From positions 1-6,106 of the forward strand of contig JAFCZU010000204.1 in NCBI GenBank assembly GCA_019314185.1: a stretch of DNA of 6,106 nucleotides, in the 5' to 3' direction. Position numbers and translations under genes: made by a program. Numbering within the stretch: the first letter of the stretch is position 1; the number at the start of each line of letters is the position of its first letter. This document shows, piece after piece, positions 1 to 3,731 of this stretch. The notes below the pieces were generated by a model. The model was not told the origin of the DNA. It saw only the letters and a list, made by a program, of their open reading frames with translations, and made no database searches. This DNA comes from Deltaproteobacteria bacterium. GTDB taxonomy: Bacteria; Desulfobacterota; Desulfobacteria; Desulfobacterales; ETH-SRB1.

Positions 1-7
1 AAATAAT

Positions 8-250
8 ATGCTAATCCTGACAAGGAAGTTAGGGGAATCAATCAGAATCGGTGATAATATAAAGATTACTGTTTCTGATATAAAAGGTAAGCAGATAAGA
101 ATAGGGATTGAAGCGCCAGGAGACATAGCTGTTCATCGCGAAGAGGTTTACCGGGTGATTCGGGAGAATACTCTGGCTGCAGGATACGATGTTTCAAATG
201 ATAATAGCCTGTCTAACCTATGGAATAAGCTGAAAAAACCTAAAGGATAG
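8..250 (+). CDS. csrA: Carbon storage regulator CsrA (translational regulator)
   Basis: This 80-residue protein is a clear CsrA/RsmA family member. CsrA is a cytoplasmic homodimer that binds GGA motifs in mRNA leaders and usually blocks ribosome access; in FliW-containing bacteria a main target is the flagellin transcript. The sequence shows the family start [10 protein letters not shown], the central KGKQIRIGI beta strand (residues 26-34), the AP at 36-37 and the VHREE motif (42-46), whose Arg44 is a key RNA-contact residue in the family. Residues 55-80 form a polar tail ending in lysines. This is longer than the 61-residue E. coli protein and typical of CsrA from species where FliW binds the C-terminal region. 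The start is the ATG seven bases into the window, so its ribosome binding site and promoter lie outside. fliW follows after 84 nt on the same strand, consistent with one operon. Confidence 0.97.
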   Translation: MLILTRKLGESIRIGDNIKITVSDIKGKQIRIGIEAPGDIAVHREEVYRVIRENTLAAGYDVSNDNSLSNLWNKLKKPKG

Positions 251-279
251 ACATAGTCGGGTAGTCAAGAGGTCATTAA

Positions 280-313
280 CTAATCATCTAATTTCCTGCT
301 CGACTATTTGACC
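280..313. repeat. Octamer-periodic repeat phrase in the fliW leader
   Basis: The gap between csrA and fliW contains consecutive 8-bp units: CTAATCAT (280-287), CTAATTTC (288-295), CTGCTCGA (296-303) and CTATTTGA (304-311). The 24 bases at 288-311 match the 24 bases at 2472-2495 in the cheW leader at 21 positions, and all three differences are C/T transitions. The CTAAT-type unit also recurs as the tandem octamers at 884-915. Both leader copies end a short distance upstream of a Shine-Dalgarno site. No promoter or terminator function is apparent. Confidence 0.7.
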
Positions 314-320
314 AAATCTA

Positions 321-327
321 AAGGAGG
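321..327 (+). promoter_or_regulatory. Shine-Dalgarno site that sets the fliW start
   Basis: AAGGAGG lies 7 nt upstream of the TTG at 335-337. It lies inside the longer in-frame reading that begins with a TTG at 308, so initiation at 308 would lack a site and 335 is the supported start. The GGA inside the site also makes it a conceivable CsrA target; this is inference only. Confidence 0.85.
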
Positions 328-334
328 AAGTCTA

Positions 335-823
335 TTGAGAATTTCTACTACCCGCTTTGGAAATATAACTATTGATGAAGCCAGGGTTATTAAGATGAGA
401 GAAGGGGTGTTGGGCTTTGAACACTTGAAAAGATATGTGCTCTTAATGCATGGTGAAAAGACTCCCTTCTGGTGGTTTCAGTCTGTTGAGGATGGTTCGA
501 TTGCTTTTGTCGTTATCAAATCCCTTGTTGTAAAACCGGATTACGAACCAATGATATCTGATGATGAAGTGAAATTACTTGAAATGACATTGCCTGAAGA
601 TGCGGTTTTGTTTTCTGTTGTAACGATCCGTTCTGATCCGTTCAAGGTAACGGCAAACCTGAGAGCTCCCATTGTGATCAACGCAAAAAAGATGCTGGCA
701 AAACAGGTTGTTCTTGTTGAATCGGATTATTCAGTTCAACATCCCATAACAGAAAATAAGATATTTTTCAAAGAAAAGGCATATGAAAAAGGAGAAATAA
801 TCTCTTCCGCTCTGGCCATGTAA
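335..823 (+). CDS. fliW: Flagellar assembly factor FliW (CsrA antagonist)
   Basis: FliW binds CsrA and relieves its repression of flagellin mRNA; free flagellin in turn sequesters FliW, giving a feedback loop that matches flagellin synthesis to secretion. The protein is 162 residues, close to the usual family length, when started at the TTG at 335. The beginning MRISTTRFG then aligns with typical FliW N-termini. Recognisable family segments are GVLGFEHLKRY (24-34), PFWWFQSVEDG (44-54), the TLPEDAVLFSVVTI segment (85-98) and TANLRAPIVIN (106-116). An upstream in-frame TTG at 308 would add nine residues but has no ribosome site. The order csrA-fliW is the reverse of Bacillus subtilis fliW-csrA, but the pairing is the same. 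The TTG start may keep expression modest. No frameshift or missing segment is visible. Confidence 0.95.
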   Translation: MRISTTRFGNITIDEARVIKMREGVLGFEHLKRYVLLMHGEKTPFWWFQSVEDGSIAFVVIKSLVVKPDYEPMISDDEVKLLEMTLPEDAVLFSVVTIRSDPFKVTANLRAPIVINAKKMLAKQVVLVESDYSVQHPITENKIFFKEKAYEKGEIISSALAM

Positions 824-834
824 AAACAGGTAGA

Positions 835-860
835 TAGGCTGAAGGCATTTAGGCTGTAGG
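835..860. repeat. Pair of 11-bp direct repeats after fliW
   Basis: TAGGCTGAAGG (835-845) and TAGGCTGTAGG (850-860) agree at 10 of 11 bases and sit just past the fliW stop. They open the repeat-rich gap that continues with the octamer and heptamer arrays. No transcription terminator with a stable stem and T-run is visible here. Confidence 0.45.
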
Positions 861-883
861 TTGCAAAAACTAACAGTCTACAA

Positions 884-915
884 CTAATCCTCTAATCCTC
901 TAATCCTCTAATCCC
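884..915. repeat. Tandem octamer array, CTAATCCT x4
   Basis: Four head-to-tail 8-bp units occupy 884-891, 892-899, 900-907 and 908-915. The first three are identical CTAATCCT and the fourth ends in C. The array runs almost directly (one base apart) into the heptamer array. Related CTAAT-type octamers occur upstream of fliW (280-295) and cheW (2472-2479). Confidence 0.9.
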
Positions 916-916
916 C

Positions 917-1026
917 GACCTCTGACCTCTGACTTCCGACCTCCGACCTCTGACCTCTGACCTCTGACCTCTGACTTCCGACCTCTGACTTCTGACCTCT
1001 GACCTCTGACATCTGACCTCTGACAT
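917..1026. repeat. Degenerate tandem heptamer array (GACCTCT family, 15 units)
   Basis: Fifteen complete 7-bp units run from 917 to 1021, followed by a partial GACAT. The consensus is GACCTCT; variants are GACTTCC, GACCTCC, GACTTCT and GACATCT, mostly C/T transitions. A multiple-of-seven register is kept throughout. The strand is strongly pyrimidine-rich. The array ends four bases before the -24 element of the sigma-54-type promoter. Four reverse-complement units of the same family are found inside the receptor gene at 5188-5215. It resembles in style the short tandemly repeated heptamers described in cyanobacteria, but the unit is different. It has no spacers, so it is not a CRISPR array. 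Confidence 0.93.
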
Positions 1027-1029
1027 AGA

Positions 1030-1045
1030 TGGCATGAATTTTGCT
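1030..1045 (+). promoter_or_regulatory. Probable sigma-54 (RpoN) -24/-12 promoter for the GGDEF gene
   Basis: TGGCATG, four bases, then TTGCT matches the consensus TGGCACG-N4-TTGC(A/T) at every invariant base, with a C-to-T change at the sixth base. The GG (1031-1032) and GC (1043-1044) dinucleotides are exactly 12 bp apart. Transcription would start near 1056, leaving a leader of about 30 nt before the ATG at 1087. RpoN promoters need an enhancer-binding activator; flagellar regulators such as FlrC/FleQ-type proteins are natural candidates, but none is encoded here. The usual upstream activator region is occupied by the heptamer array. Confidence 0.75.
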
Positions 1046-1086
1046 TGATTATCATGAAAAATACATTTTAAGGAAAGGATGCTGTC

Positions 1087-1815
1087 ATGAAAAATATCGG
1101 GGAATTAAAATGTTCAGGCCTGGCTGTGGCGGCACAGCAGACAGGTGGGTTGTTTAACCAGGAATTTTGTTTTTTCAACCGGTTGGTTGAAATTGGTGAT
1201 AATGTTGCTGAAAAGAATAGACAGTTGTGTATTGAAAATCTTAATCTTCAATCTGAAATAAAAAGGCTGAAAAAGATTAGTTTTATTGATGCCGCAACGG
1301 AAATCTACAATAAAAGATATTTACAGATAAGGCTTGAAGAAGAATTTGCCAGAGCGCGAAGGTATGGTTCTTCGCTTTCCTCTATTTTTATTGATCTCGA
1401 CAACTTTAAATCTATCAATGATACTTATGGCCATATTATCGGTGACAGGCTGCTCAAAGAGGTGGCCTCTGTTTTGGAGAGTTTGTGCCGCAGTGAAGAT
1501 GTGCTGGTTCGTTTTGGAGGTGAGGAGTTTGTTATCCTCATGTCAGATACGGATGACTCTGAAGCTGTTATCCTGGCTGAAAGAATCAGGAAAAAAGTTG
1601 CGGGCCACATCTTTTTCTATGGAGATATCAAGATTTCAGTGTCTGCAAGTCTTGGTGTAAGTACCATTAATAATGGCGATTTTAAATATGTGAGCGATCC
1701 GGAACAATTGATACGTACGGCTGATAAAGCAATGTACATGGTTAAACAGAATGGCAAGAATAATACTTGTTATTTGCCTTTCCGCTCAGAAGTTGTTGAG
1801 CTGCAATACGAGTAA
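1087..1815 (+). CDS. GGDEF-domain diguanylate cyclase with intact inhibitory site
   Basis: The product should condense two GTP into cyclic di-GMP in the cytoplasm. It has 242 residues. Residues 1-35 match no domain I recognise, 36-64 look like a short coiled coil (charged and leucine-rich), and about 65-230 form one GGDEF domain. The domain entry motif DxLT is degenerate (D68, T71 in DAATEIYNKRY). The metal/substrate segment FIDLDNFKSIND (101-112) has Asp103 and Asn111, Asp120 is present, and the active loop GGEEF (144-148) is intact. RSED at 135-138 is a proper RxxD product-inhibition site at the usual distance. No transmembrane helix, PAS or receiver domain is seen, so any signal probably acts through the N-terminal 64 residues or by partner binding. 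AAGGAAAGGA precedes the ATG at good spacing and contains two GGA motifs that CsrA could bind. A sigma-54-type promoter sits upstream. Confidence 0.93.
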   Translation: MKNIGELKCSGLAVAAQQTGGLFNQEFCFFNRLVEIGDNVAEKNRQLCIENLNLQSEIKRLKKISFIDAATEIYNKRYLQIRLEEEFARARRYGSSLSSIFIDLDNFKSINDTYGHIIGDRLLKEVASVLESLCRSEDVLVRFGGEEFVILMSDTDDSEAVILAERIRKKVAGHIFFYGDIKISVSASLGVSTINNGDFKYVSDPEQLIRTADKAMYMVKQNGKNNTCYLPFRSEVVELQYE

Positions 1816-1860
1816 CTACTCAGGTGGATGTCAATACTGTTGACTTAAGCAACTTTTCTT

Positions 1861-1946
1861 GAACCGCAGAATGTCGAACAAGGAATATCGAATGTCGAAG
1901 TAACCCCTTCGTAATTCTGCGGTTCTTTATTCGATATTCGACATTC
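1861..1946. repeat. Nested inverted repeat of GAATRTCGAA decamers; possible terminator
   Basis: GAACCGCAGAAT (1861-1872) and ATTCTGCGGTTC (1914-1925) form a perfect 12-bp stem, with an inner CGAAG/CTTCG stem (1896-1900, 1907-1911). The right arm is followed by TTTATT. The decamers GAATGTCGAA (1869-1878, 1890-1899) and GAATATCGAA (1883-1892) lie on the + strand. Their complements TTCGATATTC (1930-1939) and TTCGACATTC (1937-1946) follow the stem. It begins 45 nt after the GGDEF stop and could end that transcript, but the 41-nt loop and weak T-run make it a poor classical terminator. It looks like an interspersed palindromic repeat. Confidence 0.65.
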
Positions 1947-2053
1947 AAAAACCATTAAAACTTTCCTCCTATATTTTCCGTCATATTTCACCTGCTTTTT
2001 AATAGGAAAAATTTACCGGTACAAGGAAATCTTTTTGCATTGTTCTCATGTCT

Positions 2054-2154
2054 TGACGGTCTCGTAAAAAGTCTTTTGTGAACGGCTTTGAACATTTCAA
2101 TTGCGCTCAAAATGGTTATGAAGTGAACAAAATCGATTTTTTACGAATTCATCA
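2054..2154. mobile_element. Possible 101-bp MITE-like element with imperfect terminal inverted repeats
   Basis: The 20-base ends at 2054-2073 and 2135-2154 are complementary at 15 of 20 positions. The best-preserved part is CGTAAAAAGTC (2063-2073) against GATTTTTTACG (2135-2145). There is no coding capacity for a transposase, and I see no clear target duplication. The sequence style (TCTCGTAAAAAGTC and TTTTTTACGAATTCATC) reminds me of interspersed non-coding repeats in deltaproteobacterial genomes, from memory only. A chance AT-rich inverted repeat is the alternative. Confidence 0.45.
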
Positions 2155-2242
2155 TGCCTTATGTTTGTTGCTTTTTATCTCTTTTTTTATTTTTTGCCGA
2201 TTACAATGTTTCCATTGGATAAAATCGTTGCAAATTGTCCAG

Positions 2243-2274
2243 TTTTTGTATACAAAAAGAGCTCTTTGTATAAT
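2243..2274 (+). promoter_or_regulatory. 16-bp palindrome beside a TATAAT box (candidate operator/promoter)
   Basis: TTTTTGTATACAAAAA (2243-2258) is a perfect palindrome in an AT-rich stretch. TATAAT lies at 2269-2274; seventeen bases upstream of it is TTGTAT (2246-2251), which falls inside the palindrome and matches only three bases of the TTGACA -35 consensus. If real, the promoter would read toward cheW with a leader of about 240 nt, and the palindrome would be placed to act as an operator. AT-richness makes chance occurrence quite possible. Confidence 0.35.
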
Positions 2275-2294
2275 TTCCACTTTTGTCCATTTGG

Positions 2295-2376
2295 GTCATT
2301 ATGAAGAGTGAAACGACGAAGCAATTTCGTGGTTTATCAATCTGTTATAAGATAGATTTGCTTTGCTCACAATAAC
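2295..2376. repeat. 82-bp degenerate interspersed inverted repeat
   Basis: The left arm (from GTCATTATGA at 2295) and the right arm (2354-2376, ending CACAATAAC) are imperfect inverted copies. GTCATTATGA pairs with the complement of TCACAATAAC, and GAAGCAA pairs with the complement of TTGCTTT. The left arm also folds on itself: AAAC-G-ACGAA (2311-2320) pairs with TTCGT-G-GTTT (2326-2335) around a 5-nt loop. It looks like a decayed copy of the widespread palindromic repeat whose arms read like GTCATTGCGAGG and GAAGCAATC. That identification is from memory of the motif. Confidence 0.55.
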
Positions 2377-2471
2377 AATGCCGGGGTTACGCAAAGGTCT
2401 AAAAGGGTGGTTAAATGACGGGTTACTTTACTCTACTTCAGAAATAGTTATATTGTTTGTTGAATGGTTGA

Positions 2472-2498
2472 CTAATTTTCTGCTCGACTACTCGATCA
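2472..2498. repeat. Octamer-periodic repeat phrase in the cheW leader
   Basis: The units CTAATTTT (2472-2479), CTGCTCGA (2480-2487) and CTACTCGA (2488-2495) match the fliW-leader phrase at 288-311 with 21 of 24 bases. The CTCGACTA/CTCGATCA register (2483-2498) is the reverse complement of the RTCGAGTG octamers found beyond the cheW stop at 3060-3083. The cheW ribosome site AAAGGAG (2504-2510) follows directly. Confidence 0.7.
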
Positions 2499-2519
2499 AT
2501 AACAAAGGAGACAAAAAAA

Positions 2520-3032
2520 ATGACAGAATTAACGGAAACAATGGACCAGGCAGTAAAGATCATGAAAGACAGAGAAGGGAAATATCTTACTTTTTCTCTC
2601 GCAGGCGAAGAATATGGCATAGGCATTCTGAAGATCAAAGAGATCATCGGGATGATGCCGATTACTACTGTGCCCCGGACACCGGAGTTCTTGAAAGGGG
2701 TCATAAACCTTCGCGGCAAGGTTATCCCCGTGATCGATTTAAGACTGAGATTTGGAATGAAAGAGAGCGACTATACCGAACGCACCTGCATAATTGTGGT
2801 CGAGCTCAAGAACCGGGTAGCAGACATACTGATCGGCGTAGTGGTCGATTCCGTTTCAGAAGTCCTGAATATCAAAGACGAGGACATTGAAGATACACCG
2901 ACATTCGGAATCAGTCTAAATACAGCATATATTCTCGGCATGGCTAAAATGGAAGGAGGGGTTAAGATACTGCTTGATATTGACAGGGTGTTTAGCAGCG
3001 AAGAGATAGCCGCATTGGAAAACGCGGCATAG
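2520..3032 (+). CDS. cheW: Chemotaxis coupling protein CheW
   Basis: CheW is the cytoplasmic adaptor that links chemoreceptor tips to the kinase CheA in receptor arrays. The 170-residue product is one CheW domain with a short N-terminal extension (about 20 residues). Visible features are the first strand KYLTFSLAGEEYGI (21-34), the signature NLRGKVIPVIDLR (63-75) with the conserved Arg65 used in kinase/receptor contacts, VVVDSVSEVL (107-116) and the closing KILLDIDRVF (149-158). There are no fused receiver or kinase domains, so it is not CheV or CheA. AAAGGAG at 2504-2510 lies 9 nt before the ATG. It is followed by the cytochrome, receptor and cheR, all on the same strand, which suggests it serves that receptor. 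The 201-nt gap after it contains repeats but no clear terminator, so co-transcription is possible but unproven. Confidence 0.96.
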   Translation: MTELTETMDQAVKIMKDREGKYLTFSLAGEEYGIGILKIKEIIGMMPITTVPRTPEFLKGVINLRGKVIPVIDLRLRFGMKESDYTERTCIIVVELKNRVADILIGVVVDSVSEVLNIKDEDIEDTPTFGISLNTAYILGMAKMEGGVKILLDIDRVFSSEEIAALENAA

Positions 3033-3042
3033 ATTGGTTGTT

Positions 3043-3083
3043 GGTCGAGTTGGGTATCGGTCGAGTGATCGAGTGGTCGAGTG
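3043..3083. repeat. Short tandem octamer array after cheW (RTCGAGTG)
   Basis: A lone GGTCGAGT (3043-3050) is followed by three head-to-tail octamers, GTCGAGTG (3060-3067), ATCGAGTG (3068-3075) and GTCGAGTG (3076-3083). These are reverse complements of the CTCGAYYA units on the other side of cheW (2483-2498). Confidence 0.75.
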
Positions 3084-3100
3084 GGGAAACCAGACAAAAT

Positions 3101-3130
3101 AATCTGCGGGAATCTGCATAATCTGTGGAT
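3101..3130. repeat. AATCTGCGG-type tandem repeat before the cytochrome gene
   Basis: Three near-copies run head to tail: AATCTGCGGG (3101-3110), AATCTGCAT (3111-3119) and AATCTGTGGA (3120-3129). A further loosely repetitive stretch, with AACCAG at 3189-3194 and 3210-3215, follows up to the ribosome site. No promoter with both elements was recognised in this gap. Confidence 0.55.
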
Positions 3131-3233
3131 GGGAATAGGGAATGATGGTAGGGTCGTCTTGCGTTGCGTGTTAATTAAGGGAACGAGTAACCAGTAAGTA
3201 GCAACGAAAAACCAGAGAAAGGAGGAATATACA

Positions 3234-3731
3234 ATGTTTACAAGATTAAAAAATGTTCTATCAAGAATGTTATGCATCTATGTTCCGCTTTCACTTTGCT
3301 TGTTATGTTATATGCCTTTTGGCGGCAGCGGATGTGAAGCAGCGGATAACACCTATGTTGGTTCGGATGCATGCATGGAATGTCATGAAACGGAATATGA
3401 AAGTTTTAAAACATTTTCACACAAAAGAAATTCATTCGAGTCTATTAAAACCATGAAAAAGAGATTGACCGATGAAGAGTTTAGAGGATGCTTTGAATGC
3501 CATACTACAGGATACGGCGAACCGGGCGGGTTTAAATCAGAAGCCGAAACCTCCCATCTTAAAAACGCAGGTTGTGAAGTTTGTCACGGTCCCGGCAGCG
3601 TTCATGTGGAAACAGGCGACCCCGAGGATATCGTTGGAAAATTGACGATGAAGACGTGCGAAACATGCCATAATTCGGAACGTGTGGGAGCCTTTCATTA
3701 TAAACCCTTAATCTATGGGGGGGCGCACTAA
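3234..3731 (+). CDS. Secreted tetraheme c-type cytochrome (cytochrome c554-like)
   Basis: The 165-residue product has an N-terminal export signal: basic residues 4-11, hydrophobic core about 12-29, and a probable signal peptidase I site near CEA-AD (35-38). Four CxxCH sites follow, CMECH (47-51), CFECH (86-90), CEVCH (114-118) and CETCH (142-146), so four covalent hemes should be attached in the periplasm. Non-CxxCH histidines at 63, 108, 124, 155 and 165 are possible distal ligands. The [11 protein letters not shown] opening and [11 protein letters not shown] segment resemble the cytochrome c554 family, which transfers electrons. No catalytic role can be assigned. AAAGGAGG (3218-3225) lies 8 nt before the ATG. 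The stop overlaps the receptor start by one base, implying coupled translation and a functional link. The Cys at 34 follows GGSG, not a proper lipobox, so a lipoprotein is less likely. Confidence 0.93.
   Translation: MFTRLKNVLSRMLCIYVPLSLCLLCYMPFGGSGCEAADNTYVGSDACMECHETEYESFKTFSHKRNSFESIKTMKKRLTDEEFRGCFECHTTGYGEPGGFKSEAETSHLKNAGCEVCHGPGSVHVETGDPEDIVGKLTMKTCETCHNSERVGAFHYKPLIYGGAH
3717..3723 (+). promoter_or_regulatory. G7 tract at the cytochrome/receptor junction; likely atypical ribosome site
   Basis: Seven consecutive Gs lie 7 nt before the receptor ATG at 3731. No AGGAGG is present, so this run is the only candidate ribosome site; it can pair with the CCUCC of 16S rRNA using a G-U wobble. 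Together with the TAATG overlap it suggests that translation of the receptor depends on ribosomes finishing the cytochrome. The run is also a homopolymer prone to slippage. Confidence 0.6.

Larger units (their letters stand above)
1816..2519. other. 704-bp gene-free patchwork of repeats between the GGDEF gene and cheW
   Basis: No convincing gene is found on either strand. From left to right it holds a small GTCAA/TTGAC hairpin (1830-1844), a nested inverted repeat (1861-1946), a possible MITE (2054-2154), an AT-rich stretch with a 16-bp palindrome and a TATAAT box (2243-2274), an 82-bp degenerate inverted repeat (2295-2376), a pair of GGGTTAC direct repeats (2384-2390, 2420-2426) and the octamer phrase preceding cheW (2472-2498). 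A 77-codon GTG-started reading at 2078-2311 starts inside the MITE-like element and has no ribosome site, so I do not call it a gene. The gap separates the GGDEF transcript from the chemotaxis genes. Confidence 0.8.

Noticed and set aside
308..334. Upstream TTG start for fliW at 308
   Set aside because: The Shine-Dalgarno site lies at 321-327, inside that extension. Family alignment supports the TTG at 335.
917..1026. CRISPR array
   Set aside because: The units are contiguous 7-mers with no spacers, and no cas gene is present.
2025..2038. Second sigma-54-like site (GG and GC 12 bp apart)
   Set aside because: Outside the two dinucleotides and TTTGC the match is poor, and no gene starts within a normal leader distance.
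2196..2203. GCCGATTA resembling a sigma-28 -10 element
   Set aside because: No TAAA-type -35 element lies at the right distance, and no gene follows closely.
2078..2311. 77-codon reading starting with GTG
   Set aside because: It begins inside the MITE-like element, crosses the palindrome and the start of the 82-bp inverted repeat, has no ribosome site and looks like translated AT-rich repeat DNA.
2377..2430. Partial resemblance to a c-di-GMP-I (GEMM) riboswitch: ACGCAAAGG, CTAAA and GGGTTAC pieces upstream of cheW
   Set aside because: The conserved first half (GCACAGGGCAAACC-like) and the paired hairpins are missing. A covariance search with the GEMM-I model would settle it; I expect no hit.
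2363..2890. 175-codon reading overlapping cheW in another frame
   Set aside because: It overlaps a clear cheW with strong motifs, and its C-terminal part is an arginine-rich shadow of cheW.
2771..3277. Minus-strand reading of 168 codons across the end of cheW
   Set aside because: It is antisense to cheW and the following repeats, with no recognisable domain or ribosome site. The minus-strand readings over the receptor (4219-5288) and cheR (5522-6097) are likewise shadows.
3324..3338. Lipoprotein signal at Cys34 of the cytochrome
   Set aside because: GGSGC lacks the aliphatic residue expected at -3, and an ordinary signal peptidase I site follows at once.
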